A DNA stretch of 10,360 nt from Funneliformis mosseae (taxonomy: Eukaryota > Glomeromycota > Glomeromycetes > Glomerales > Glomeraceae), in contig CAJVPP010003978.1 in the NCBI GenBank assembly GCA_910592005.1, positions 1 through 10,360 on the forward strand, written 5' to 3'. Each line of letters starts with the position of its first letter. Within the stretch, counting starts at the first letter, position 1. The translations under genes were made by a program, and so were the position numbers. Shown piece by piece: positions 1 to 7,558 of the stretch. The notes below the pieces were generated by a model that ran no database searches, had not been told where the DNA came from, and saw only the letters and a list, made by a program, of their open reading frames with translations.

Positions 1-1358
1 TATTAATTATCAAATCTACCATTTGCCAAAATTCATCTGATAATATATTATTTCTCATTATTTGATCCATTTTTTGGTAAATCAAAGGATCTATCAATGA
101 TTGTTCAAGAGCAATTCTTGATTTTTTAAGTGATTAAAAACAGCTAAGATGTGTACCTCATTGTGTAAGTACTGATAAAACTAATGTAATCTTCTTGTTA
201 TAATTTTCTAATTGAATACGTTTTAATTTTGCAGTTACTTGTAGATGAGATCTAAATAGATTACTATTGATTTTACATTATTAACTATAGCTTTAATTTT
301 ATCAAAACATAAAATATCTTTAATTTAAAGATTAATAATATGAAAATTACACCTAAGACAAACAATATTAGGATATTTTTCTTTAATATTTCTCTATGCT
401 GCTTTCATTACATTAGTTGTATCTGTAATGACTGCTGAAAACTTTTGGATACCAATAATATCCATTTGTTAAATTTATAAATGCCTGCTGAAACCCCTCA
501 AAATAATTTTATCATACCCTTTTCTATGTTTTTAATATAGTTTTGACAGTTTCAGCTTTCATCGTATCGAATGGGTTTCGTTGTATCTCTTATTATGATT
601 TTTAATATAGTTTCGTCTAAGTTTCAACTGTTATTAAGGGGTTTCGTCCCTTATCTATAGTTGAATTATTTGATCTGCAATCCATTCTGCTGTATGAGAT
701 TCTTCACCTGAAAAAGTTGCATCAAAAAAAATAGTTTTGGAGTACAAATAACAAAATTATATACTGAATCTCTGTTAATATTAGACCAGCTATCAAAAAT
801 CATACAAAGAGTTGTTGCTTTTGAAATTTGTTCATCTGCTTATATCTTTACATCTTCATAAACCTCATCCAATAATTCATTAGCAATCTTCTTTCTATTT
901 GAAAGTTTAAAAGATGGTCAAAGATATTTAAAAAATTGAATAATAAAGGGATTATCAACAAAATTAAATGGTACTCCAGCTGAATATAATGCCTAAGCTA
1001 ATAAAAATTCAAAAGATTCCTATTCTTCTTCCTTTATATTATCAACAAAATTATCTAATTTGATTTGTTTTTTAGATCTATTTTTTTCAATAAGAGGTGT
1101 ATTTGTATTAGTTAAAGGATGTTCTGTGATATTTGAGGGTATAAGATTTTGTATTGAAATGGTTTTTTGTAATTTAGCATTACTTGATACATTTAAATAC
1201 TCATTAAGATGAACTTGCATTCTTAAAAAAAACAGCTCTTTTGAAAACTTTAGAACAATAATTATATTTTATAAAAGGATGTAAACTTGGTTTAATCTCA
1301 TTATTTTCTATTGAACTTTGTGTAATAATCGTCAAATAGTTCCCTTCTTTTTTACCAT
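1..1358 (-). pseudogene. hAT-family transposase with N-terminal BED-type zinc finger, decayed, 3' end outside window
   Basis: An intact relative would be a DNA-binding cut-and-paste transposase acting in the nucleus. The likely start is the ATG at 1358-1356 (MVKKKGTI), where the frame breaks at a probable TGG. A BED-like finger follows: Cys at 1257-1255 and His at 1211-1209 remain, while the expected first Cys of the CxxC pair reads Tyr. The core then runs through LYSAGVPFNFVDNPF (around 990-951) and KKIANELLDEVYEDVK. Family landmarks are visible: the first catalytic-type Asp in FDSWSN (794-792), the second in AVITDTTN (423-421), and a CxxH motif in RCNFHIINL (351-340). The conserved TRW motif has become TQ-stop (TGA 160-158). 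Other in-frame stops are TAG 1022-1020, TAG 995-993, TGA 920-918 and TAA 842-840. Frameshifts lie near 730 and 255, and an insertion splits the gene at 478-657. The identification is strong; loss of function is near certain. Whether a shorter Met start (1220-1218) was used is unknown. Confidence 0.85.
478..657. mobile_element. GAAAC-rich MITE-like insertion inside the hAT transposase
   Basis: This stretch has no counterpart in the transposase reading frame. On the minus strand the frame reads ...EWIADQI up to about 661 and resumes as MDIIGIQKFSAV at about 465. The ends carry an imperfect inverted repeat: GCTGAAACCCCT (487-498) against AGGGGTTTCGTC (637-648). A TA dinucleotide sits at each outer edge (476-477 and 658-659), as expected for TA target duplication. 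Inside, two units of about 65-70 bp are directly repeated; both contain TTTTTAATATAGTTT (530-544 and 599-613) and a GGGTTTCG block (about 572-579 and 639-646). The exact borders are uncertain because the inverted repeat is only partly matched outside its core. It could also be a decayed minisatellite; insertion into the gene is the firmer part. Confidence 0.55.
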
Positions 1359-1680
1359 TTTGAATAAAAAAAACTAAAGAAATTATTGAAAATGTACTTC
1401 AAAAGGTGTTGACTTTATTTATAAATCAAATATTTGATAAGTTGAAAATAATAAGAATAAGGAGAACAAGAAGAACAAACAAAGCTATTTAACGCAATTT
1501 TAGGTTTTACATATTAAAAAGGTTAAAAAGGAAAATTTACATATTCAAAATTAAACTTTCGATAAATATTAACATTAACATTAAACGAAAAAAAAGATGA
1601 TCTATTATCTATATTAATCTATCAATTTTATTGGTCAATTATTCTTTGATTTGATTGGTCAATTCAAAATTAACCAAAAT
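1359..1680 (-). promoter_or_regulatory. Upstream region of the hAT gene with promoter-like elements
   Basis: Read on the minus strand, this leader is pyrimidine-rich (1440-1490), has a TATA-like TTTATAAATAAAG near 1417-1430, about 60-70 bp before the likely ATG, and a T-run plus CGTTTAA at 1596-1581 that recurs before other genes here. Two copies of ATTGGTCAATT (1630-1640 and 1654-1664), 24 bp apart, each carry a CCAAT pentamer on the minus strand. No coding signal is visible. All functional roles are inferred from position and motif only. Confidence 0.3.
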
Positions 1681-1683
1681 AGT

Positions 1684-1741
1684 TAATTATCTCTCAGTTA
1701 ATTAACAGTTAATTAACAATTAATTAACCGCGGTTAATTAA
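1684..1741. repeat. TTAATTAAC repeat cluster ending in a perfect 22-bp palindrome
   Basis: The unit (C/A)AGTTAATTAAC recurs in close succession across 1695-1727. The cluster ends in the perfect palindrome TTAATTAACCGCGGTTAATTAA at 1720-1741, centred between 1730 and 1731, with a CCGCGG core in otherwise A+T-only DNA. A related TAGATTAATTAA follows at 1743-1754. It could be the fused ends of a small inverted-repeat element, a dyad protein-binding site, or simply a self-complementary microsatellite. Confidence 0.6.
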
Positions 1742-1754
1742 CTAGATTAATTAA

Positions 1755-2052
1755 TGCCTATCTCTAGATCTAACTAAAATTATAATCATGTGATTTTTTT
1801 CTCTGTAGTATTTCACTGCATTGATGAAATATGTACTAGCAATCACGATTTTCTCTATAAATATCAAAAAGATCAAGAATGGTAATATGTCTGCTTTGAC
1901 TTTAAGCATCTATAGAGCCAGAAAAATCAATTAACATTGTGATGATGTTCTTATAGAAGCTAGTTGAGCAACAAAACTAATATACCTTATTATTAATTTG
2001 TAGAATATATGAGTTCGTTTGATTAATGTATTATTGATGATGTATAATAATG
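1755..2052. other. Spacer without a confident gene
   Basis: No continuous reading frame of useful length is present on either strand. Several splice-like signals occur on the plus strand (for example TTTTCTCTGTAG near 1797-1810 and TTCTTATAG near 1948-1956). A short plus-strand stretch before 2053 encodes VLLMMYNN and would join in frame to the exon candidate at 2149. Stops interrupt all frames further upstream, so no gene start can be named. Confidence 0.3.
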
Positions 2053-2148
2053 GTATATTTTATTTTTTGTTTTATTTTTTACTTTACTTGCGCAAGGCGA
2101 ATAAAAGGGTTCACTAACTGGGACATCACCTTTTTATATATTTTGCAG
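2053..2148 (+). other. Candidate 96-bp spliceosomal intron
   Basis: The segment starts with GTATAT, contains a branch-site-like CACTAAC at 2112-2118 and ends with TTTTGCAG at 2141-2148. The 30-base branch-to-acceptor distance and total length are typical of short fungal introns. Removing it joins codon phase 1 on the left (..AAT AAT G) to GA TCA ATT on the right, and the frame then stays open to 2294. This is a prediction from signals alone. Confidence 0.35.
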
Positions 2149-2294
2149 GATCAATTTTGGAATATACTTTTGGAGAAAATTACGTTAATATGAACGTATC
2201 ACAAAAATCTGATCAACAGATTCCTCTTAATATAACAATAAAGAATTTAACACTATCCATATGTAAAGATCATCAAGGGATCCTTTTACAATAA
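2149..2294 (+). CDS. Candidate terminal exon of an unrecognised plus-strand gene
   Basis: From the acceptor at 2148/2149 an open frame of about 47 codons runs to TAA at 2292-2294, beginning GSILEYTFGENYVNMN and containing the segment TIKNLTLSICKDHQG. I do not recognise a domain. The alternation of hydrophobic and polar residues resembles a beta-rich domain end rather than random translated A+T DNA, but that is weak evidence. No upstream exon with a Met start can be followed, so it may be a gene remnant like the rest of the window. It would be the only plus-strand gene here. Confidence 0.3.
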
Positions 2295-2692
2295 TATACA
2301 TAATAATTTTGAGAATATGCGAGAAAGTTTGAGAATAAAAGTCCCTGAATCCTCGCTGATAATTTTAATTTGCCAATCCAGATTTCCTAAATTACCCTAT
2401 ATTAATATGTATATACGCTCGAGTATAAAAAATTAGTATGTACGGTCTAAAAATTATTGCTAATCGCTACAAGAAAAATATTTGACTACATTCTCAGGTC
2501 ACTTAGTGCCCTAAACGTTTTTTATTTGCAATACATTGAGCTAAAATAAATTACATATCCCTGGGTATATGATGCTATTCTACTATAATACACAATTATT
2601 TTTTCGAACAATATTTCTCTATTCTAGCTTGAGGCAAAGTTTGAAACGTATTCACGATACACGTTATGTCATATGATAATTGTGAAGACTCT
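2295..2692. other. A+T-rich spacer, no feature seen
   Basis: Both strands are closed by frequent stops. A plus-strand TATAAAAA near 2424 is followed by a 15-codon frame at about 2439 that resembles no known protein. No repeat shared with the other spacers was noticed. Confidence 0.3.
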
Positions 2693-4589
2693 TCACACTT
2701 CCAACTAATAGAAGCGAGATCTACTGCTAATTATATGATGATGTTTACTGCGCATAGCATATAATGATGCATGATATCTAAGCCACCCATAAGATTTGAA
2801 AAAAAAGAAATATACGATTTTTCACGTTTTCTAAAGAAAACTTTTGCCTAATAATTCTCCTAGGTGTTCACTGTCACTAACTGAGGTGCAAGATCATCAA
2901 AACATGCTAATTCTTCCTTGATAGCTTTTATGAGTATTTTATCAAAATCGGCATCATTTACTTTAAGCTTATTATTCTCTAACTTCGCTTTTTTTGCCAT
3001 TTCTTCACGCGTGAGCCTTTCATGAAGTTTGTGATCGTACTCATCATTGAAGTTAGAATCATCAGATTTGAAATATATATCAGAATCAGATTTATTGGCA
3101 TCAGAGTCAGATTTATTGTCTGACTTAAAATAATCTGTATCATCTGATGTGTCTCTAAAATTATCACCTGAGTTAGAGGATCTCTCTAAGACTGAATCAT
3201 GAGTCAAAGTAATAGCCACAGGCTCAGAGATTTCATTCATAGAACTAGTGATTGTCCTCGATTTAACCTGTTCTATGATATATTCGATTTGTGAATTAGT
3301 GAGTTTTAAAATACTATCAATACTATAAGTGACCTGTTAAATCATATGTCTGCCTATACCTTTTATCTTTTGCAGAGTTACAGGATCATATTCATAACCA
3401 AATAGCTTATTAATTTTTCTTATTTTGCTTGTTATCTTTCATAAATATCTATCAGAAATATCTGTAAGATATAGTTTCATTTCAGCGTAAATTTGTGATC
3501 TTGCAGTCTTATTTGTAAGTTTTTTATTTTCAGACCTAAGCTCTACAACCTTGTCTTCAAATTTTTCAGAATAGCACTACTATAATAAAATCTCTGTTTG
3601 CTTCACTATGATCAATTTATTTCTTACACTATTTGCTTGGCAGAATGAATTGGCAAGTCTCTTAATACTTATCGATCCAAGAACTATGGTTTTGAAAGAA
3701 GAAAATTTTATATATTTCAGAAGTCAGTTGTTGGAAGACAACAGCTCTTCTAATAAACCTTACATAAATTCGGTAACTATCTTTGAGAAAGGATCTCTAG
3801 TGGAATAAGTCTGACCACTTATGGCATCTATAGTTGATGGCTTCCTTCGAGACCTAATAATCTATCAGAAGAATCTTGTAATAAATTCAAATTTCAGAAA
3901 AACTGTGAATACTGTTCACTGTTTTTGAATCACGTGATAATTCAGAATTTTTAACAAGCCTAACTTTTATATCTTGAGAGATATCTACGTTGACCGTTTG
4001 CGGAGCGACTACCTCTATTCTATGAGATAATTCTGAGGGAATACAATTGGTAATATTATTAATCTCTGACTCGTCTAACTCCTTATTGCTAATAGTTTTT
4101 GATACGTATACAGTATCAGAGGTGACAGTGATTCACGCTGGAGTTTCTTCTCTTTATTATATCATCTAATATTTTCACCAATACTTTTCTTATTTACATT
4201 GACCAAGAATGTATCCATCTCTTTCTCCTGTGATGATTTTTCATGATGGTCTGCACCTGAATTGAAGTTAGAAGAGTTGTTATTAGTAATATCATCTTGC
4301 GAATGCTTCTGTTCCAATGTAGGAATTCTATCAATGGTATTCGTCTTATTTTTCTCTAAAACCTCAATTCTGCATTGCATCTGTTATTCTCTTCTATCAT
4401 TTACTTTATAAGCTCTACATTTTTAGTCTTAACCTCAGCAATCTTTTTTCTAAGCTTGTGAATTTTGACATTCTTAGCTTCAAATTCAGTAAGCTTCTTT
4501 CTAAGTTCGGGAATCTCAGAATTCTTAGCCTCGAGCTCAGCCTCAAGCTCAGTAATACATTGCTTTAATAGATCTATTTTGGATTCTAT
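2693..4589 (-). pseudogene. Multicopy Glomeromycotina-type coiled-coil protein, decayed (about 630 codons)
   Basis: Function unknown; the family is one I associate from memory with Rhizophagus-type genomes. In order on the minus strand: a coiled coil starting ESKIDLLKQCITELEAELEA with heptad-like Leu/Ile spacing (4586-4390), where the codon before ESK is ATA (4589-4587) and probably a lost ATG; a Ser/Asn/Glu-rich linker (MQCRIEVLEKNK, then SQEKEMDTFLVNVNKK); a KEKKLQRES basic patch; a variable part; and the conserved block SQIYAEMKLYLTDISDRYL...KLFGYEYD...VTYSIDSILKLTNSQI (about 3500-3286). An Asp/Ser-rich acidic region (3200-3050) and a basic tail with FFRKREKSYI and KSYGWLRYHASL follow, ending at TGA 2695-2693. 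Stops within the reading include TGA 4164-4162, TAA 4403-4401, TAA 3762-3760, TGA 3726-3724, two TAG at 3582-3577, TGA 3441-3439, TAA 3339-3337, and TAG 2862-2860, 2850-2848 and 2707-2705. Frame changes occur near 4384, 4130, 3860 and 2800. It could be two neighbouring genes rather than one. Confidence 0.65.
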
Positions 4590-4878
4590 GTTTGTGTAAT
4601 ATCAAATGTTAATATTCAAAATCGATAAAAATATGTAGATTATTCGACTAATCCAGATTAGTTAAATCAGTAAAGTACTAGTATTCTACTTGATTAGCTA
4701 GTTTTCTTTCATCTTCAAACGAAAAAAATGTGAAATACAATATATTGAGCAATGCAAAGCTGATGATCACTGCTCTGGACTAGCTAGATTAGTCAGTCAG
4801 TATGTCAACTAAAACTATCGCAATTGTATTGAAATTAGATTGCCTATGTATCTGATGTAAGGCTAAATTCTGACTATT
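4590..4878 (-). promoter_or_regulatory. Spacer upstream of the coiled-coil gene with a TTTTTTTCGTTTGAAGAT element
   Basis: The minus strand carries a T-run followed by CGTTTGAAGAT at 4728-4711, about 120 bp before the presumed start of the gene at 4589. The same arrangement precedes other genes here. Around it lies DNA similar to the spacer between the two F-box/LRR copies: the minus strand reads CTAATCAAGTAGAATACTAG near 4695 against CGATCAAGCAGAATGGTGG near 5930. This spacer therefore appears to belong to the same duplicated segment. Confidence 0.3.
4758..4779 (-). repeat. Spacer repeat copy 1 (TCCAGAGCAGTGATCATCAGCT)
   Basis: This 22-bp segment recurs with few mismatches at 5867-5888 and 7594-7615, and in a more decayed form at 6987-7011, always in the same orientation. 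In the copy at 7594-7615 it lies inside the C-terminal coding end of a coiled-coil gene and encodes SRTVIIS. Here the same frame gives SRAVIISFALLNIL, suggesting a truncated coding fragment. Confidence 0.55.
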
Positions 4879-5728
4879 TCACATACTTAGATCTAAAAAG
4901 CTCTGAAGATCCTGAACTAAAATTTGATTATTAAATATTCTAATAAGATCAGGAGGCGTTAAAATTTTCACAAAATTCTCTATGTGAATATTTGGATTTA
5001 GCTTATCTACAGCTTCTTTACTAATATTGTAATATTTTTTTTAATTAAGATATTTTAAATTAAAACACGAATTAGCAATCTCTTTAATCATTATATCAGT
5101 AATTTACAAAAGGAAATGTCAAGATGTCAGAGCTTTAGAGAGGAATGAATAACATTGCAAATTGATATTTCAGAAAACTTTATGATTAAAAATATTTAGA
5201 CATTTTAATTTATGACATGAATCTGCAATTGCAGTTAGACCTTTATCAATTTTCCATTAAAATAAATTACCTAAAACGGATATATTAAGATACTTCAAAT
5301 TTGGATATGATTCTGCTATTAGCTTTAGAACTTTTCTAATGGACTCAGACTCCATACTTTCTTCAAAATCTAAATGAATTATATTTTAGAATCTGCGTAC
5401 AATACTTTTGATTTTTTTATTGAAAGCCAGTAGTCTGATATTTTAATATGTGTTAATTTTGAGCTATAAATTGGTTTATGCCCTTCTCTGAATACTATTT
5501 TTAAAAATCTTTTAATTGAGTTTGATCATCCACACTATTTAGATCAATGTGTTTCCATAGAATAAAAATACTGCATCTGTACTACAATCAGCAAATAAAT
5601 AGAGTGGGATAGAGAGATTTATCTATCAATAAGAAATGTAAATATATTCTAGTAATTCCTGTATATTAAAAACACTTGTATATGCTATGCTCTGCGCTTT
5701 CAGCTAAATAATGTATATTATATGCCAT
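4879..5728 (-). pseudogene. F-box/LRR protein, copy A of a tandem pair, decayed
   Basis: Intact relatives are substrate adaptors of SCF-type ubiquitin ligases: the F-box binds Skp1 and the leucine-rich repeats bind the target. The candidate start is ATG 5728-5726 (MAYNIHYLAES). An F-box remnant follows: ELLEYI, IDKSLYPTLFIC, then stop-L-stop and YRCSIFILWKHIDL. AMN1/Skp2-like repeats come next, such as AESYPNLKYLNIS, AIADSCHKLKCLNIF and EIANSCFNLKYLN, then [19 protein letters not shown]. The reading ends at TGA 4881-4879. Stops and single-base frame changes lie throughout the N-terminal half and at the FCKITD motif, where one A is missing relative to copy B. Its closest visible relative is copy B just upstream. 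Confidence 0.7.
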
Positions 5729-5729
5729 A

Positions 5730-5748
5730 TTTTTAATCAAAAAAATAA
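5730..5748 (-). promoter_or_regulatory. TTTTTTTGATTAAAAA element directly before copy A
   Basis: On the minus strand the sequence ATTTTTTTGATTAAAAA ends at the candidate start codon of copy A. A nearly identical string (CTTATTTTTTGATTAAAAA) lies at 7554-7536, about 20 bp before the start at 7515. Shared position before two starts suggests a leader or promoter element, or common descent of the flanks. Confidence 0.3.
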
Positions 5749-5772
5749 ATGAAAAGCTTTGGACTAACTAGA

Positions 5773-5890
5773 TTATTCAGATTCTAATTCAGTTTCAGAG
5801 CTAGAAGATTCTGAATCAGAATAGCAGTAATCTTTATCAAAATTTTCACAAAATTTCTTTAGTAATAGCTGATGATTATCGCTTTAGATT
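5773..5890 (-). pseudogene. Ser/Glu-rich coding fragment in the spacer
   Basis: A short minus-strand frame of about 36 codons reads DNHQLLLKKFCENFDKDYCY followed by an acidic Ser/Glu tail and TAA at 5775-5773. It has no start codon and overlaps the spacer repeat copy at 5867-5888 in a different frame. Acidic Ser-rich tails are common in the protein families around it, so it is probably the C-terminal relic of a lost gene. It may also be chance. Confidence 0.25.
5867..5888 (-). repeat. Spacer repeat copy 2
   Basis: TCTAAAGCGATAATCATCAGCT on the minus strand matches the copies at 4758-4779 and 7594-7615 at most positions and encodes SKAIIIS in the corresponding frame. It sits between the 3' end of F-box/LRR copy B and the start of copy A, as copy 1 sits after copy A. 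Confidence 0.55.
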
Positions 5891-5971
5891 AGTTAGATCG
5901 GTAGAATTCCACCATTCTGCTTGATCGTTGAGTAATCTATCAACTGTTATAGATATGTTAGAATTAGGTTA

Positions 5972-6921
5972 TCAGAATCCCTGGTGAAACTGAGTTCTAA
6001 TATTAGCAACTGAAAATCGTGTTGATATTAGCTCTACTACTCGCTCTATCTCAGCTTGAATATTATTTGGATTCCAGTAATTCTTGATATGGATATTTGG
6101 ATTAAGTGAAATGAGCTGATCTACAGCTTCTTTGCTAATATTATTACACCCTTTCAAATTAATATATTTTAAATTAAAACATGATCTAGCAACTTCTTTG
6201 ATAGTCATATCAGTAATTTTACAAAAAAAATGTCAAGATGTCAAAGCTTTAGAGAGGAACGAATAATACTACAAATTGAATGTTCAGTAATCTCTGTGCG
6301 ATAGGTGATATTTAAATATTCTAATTTATGGCATATCTTTGTGATCCTCCATAAACCTTCATCATCCACTACTTGAACATAAAAACTCATAAAACCACCT
6401 GACTGATCATTATACAATTTGAGATACTTTGGATTCAGGTATAAACCCACTATTAATTCTAATACTCTATTACTAAATCCTATGCTATTTATGAAATTCA
6501 AATGGGTTATATTTGGGCATAAATGTACAATGCTTATGATTTTTTTATCTGAAAGTGAATAGAAGTATGATATTTCGAGATGAGTTACATTTGAGCAATA
6601 AATTGGTGTTTGCTTACTACGTACTAGCTTTATAAATTTTTTTAATTGAAAGAGATCCTTTGCACATTCTATTCTTATAAATTTATTTAATTGAAGACGA
6701 TCCTTTACACAGTAATTATAATCATTTGGAAGAGATTATCCAGGATATAAGTCTTTTTCCTTTAGCTCAATGCGTCTCCATAGAATAGGAGCACTATATC
6801 TGTACCATAATTAGAAAACAAATAGAGCAGGGTAGAGAGATTTATCTATCGCTAAAAAATGTAAAATCTGTTCTAGTAGTTCTGATAAATAAAAGATGCT
6901 TAATTACGTCATGCGAAGCAT
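5972..6921 (-). pseudogene. F-box/LRR protein, copy B of a tandem pair, nearly complete but interrupted
   Basis: The likely role matches copy A: an SCF ubiquitin-ligase adaptor. The start is placed at ATG 6921-6919 (MLRMT, then TAA). The F-box is clear in one frame: SELLEQILHFLAIDKSLYPA, then LFVF-stop-LWYRYSAPILW. The repeat region follows without interruption from about 6690 to 6244: QLKKFIKLVRSKQTPIYCSN, THLEISYFYSLSDKKI, HLCPNITHLNF, ICHKLEYLNITYRTEIT. After TGA 6243-6241 and a one-base loss in a T-run at 6222-6229, the last repeats run [35 protein letters not shown] and a C-terminal tail ending QFHQGF at TGA 5974-5972. It is better preserved than copy A. If the two stops and the frameshift were sequencing errors it could be a real gene, but the stops recur in copy A. 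Confidence 0.75.
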
Positions 6922-6951
6922 TTCTGGCTAAATATTCTGTTTATATGTTGT

Positions 6952-6969
6952 ATCTTTAAACGAAAAATT
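6952..6969 (-). promoter_or_regulatory. TTTTTCGTTTAAAGAT element before copy B
   Basis: The minus strand reads AATTTTTCGTTTAAAGAT, 30-45 bp upstream of the chosen ATG of copy B. It matches the elements at 4728-4711 (TTTTTTTCGTTTGAAGAT), 8121-8105 and 1596-1581. A core promoter or transcription-start role is inferred from this repeated placement only. Confidence 0.35.
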
Positions 6970-6986
6970 AACAAAATATCTTCAAG

Positions 6987-7011
6987 AAAATCATGCAATC
7001 ATTGCTCTAGA
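6987..7011 (-). repeat. Spacer repeat copy 3, diverged
   Basis: The minus strand reads TCTAGAGCAATGATTGCATGATTTT, which resembles the 22-bp spacer repeat in its first half (TCCAGAGCAGTGATCATCAGC). It overlaps the end (EQ-stop) of the small gene at 6999-7515, so part of the likeness may be chance. Confidence 0.3.
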
Positions 7012-7046
7012 ATAAGTCTTTCCAGTATTTCATCTAATGCAAGTAT

Positions 7047-7195
7047 TTGTAAACCAGTGTTGGGTTTTGAACACATTTTTTAATTTTGGACAAGGTTTTG
7101 GACATAGAAAAATGTGTCCATAACCTGTCCATAACCTGTCCATAACCTGTCCAAAATTGTCCAAAATTGTCTAATTTCCCAACACTGTTGTAAAC
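7047..7195. mobile_element. Complete 133-bp hAT MITE with perfect 8-bp target-site duplication
   Basis: The element spans 7055-7187. Its termini are perfect 10-bp inverted repeats, CAGTGTTGGG (7055-7064) and CCCAACACTG (7178-7187). It is flanked by the identical octamer TTGTAAAC at 7047-7054 and 7188-7195, which is the hallmark of hAT insertion; CAGTG-type ends are also usual for hAT elements. It has no transposase and would have been moved by one encoded elsewhere. Subterminal TTTTGGACA strings at the left are inverted against TGTCCAAAA strings at the right, so most of the element can fold into a long imperfect hairpin. The intact duplication suggests a fairly recent insertion compared with the decay around it. 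Confidence 0.93.
7118..7170. repeat. Tandem 11-mers and 10-mers inside the MITE
   Basis: Three exact copies of CCATAACCTGT (7118-7150) are followed by two exact copies of CCAAAATTGT (7151-7170). TGTCC marks most unit junctions. Such subterminal arrays in hAT elements can be transposase-binding sites, but slippage expansion is an equally good explanation. Confidence 0.85.
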
Positions 7196-7535
7196 TATCC
7201 ATAAGAGCTTTAAATGCATTCTCAGGTAATAATCCTTTTAATAATGCGTATTTAAGAAAATTTTCATTATAGCCTAAACTCTTGTTACACTCTTTCAGCT
7301 TTGAATAAAATCCTTGACTGTATTTTCGCCTTGAATCAATGACATAGTATGAAAATTGAAAAGAGTTTTTCTTTTGGACTATTCAAGATCTACCTTCTTT
7401 GTCCATATATCATATTTATAATGTGAAAATTTTTTAGATCCTAGTTTGAAAGATCCTTTAGAATAAATGGTATTAATTCTGGCAGAAGTTGTTTTAGCAA
7501 ATTAACTATATGCATTTTTATATAGTTAGAAGATT

Positions 7536-7554
7536 TTTTTAATCAAAAAATAAG
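7536..7554 (-). promoter_or_regulatory. TTTTTTGATTAAAAA element before the split F-box-like gene
   Basis: On the minus strand CTTATTTTTTGATTAAAAA lies about 20 bp upstream of the ATG at 7515 and is nearly identical to the string directly before F-box/LRR copy A (5748-5730). No other promoter signal was seen in this short gap. Confidence 0.3.
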
Positions 7555-7558
7555 ATTA

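Larger units (their letters stand above)
6999..7515 (-). pseudogene. Small F-box-like protein gene split by a MITE
   Basis: The ATG at 7515-7513 opens a frame reading MHIVNLLKQLLPELIPFIL, then KDLSN-stop-DLKNFHIIN. The pattern LPEL..xIL..LSN.DLxNF resembles an F-box or similar helical start; this is pattern recognition only. After a frame change near 7380-7400 the reading continues QFSYYVIDSRRKYSQGFYS, then KLKECNKSLGYNENFLKYAL and PENAFKALMDSLQ up to the MITE. Beyond the MITE the same frame resumes as ILALDEILERLILEQ and stops at TGA 7001-6999. Element plus one target copy is 141 bp, a multiple of three, so the flanking frames agree. A retrotransposon Gag-like origin was considered for the second half but has no supporting motif. 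The protein is otherwise unrecognised. Confidence 0.45.

Noticed and set aside
2424..2486. TATAAAAA followed by a short ATG frame on the plus strand
   Set aside because: Only about 15 codons, no recognisable product, and such strings are expected in A+T-rich spacers.
2979..3167. Second minus-strand frame of 62 codons
   Set aside because: It overlaps the acidic Asp/Ser region of the coiled-coil remnant in another frame and has only repetitive Ile/Leu/Asn composition.
3608..3808. Plus-strand open frame of 66 codons
   Set aside because: It lies antisense to the coiled-coil remnant at 2693-4589, whose minus-strand reading continues through it in a recognisable family frame.
7118..7170. CRISPR-like array
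   Set aside because: The units are contiguous 10-11-mers without spacers and lie inside a eukaryotic MITE.
7070..7400. Retrotransposon Gag-like protein
   Set aside because: The YYS-type segment (GFYSKLKECNKSLGY) recalls Gag proteins, but there is no zinc knuckle, protease or polymerase nearby, and the N-terminus looks more like an F-box.
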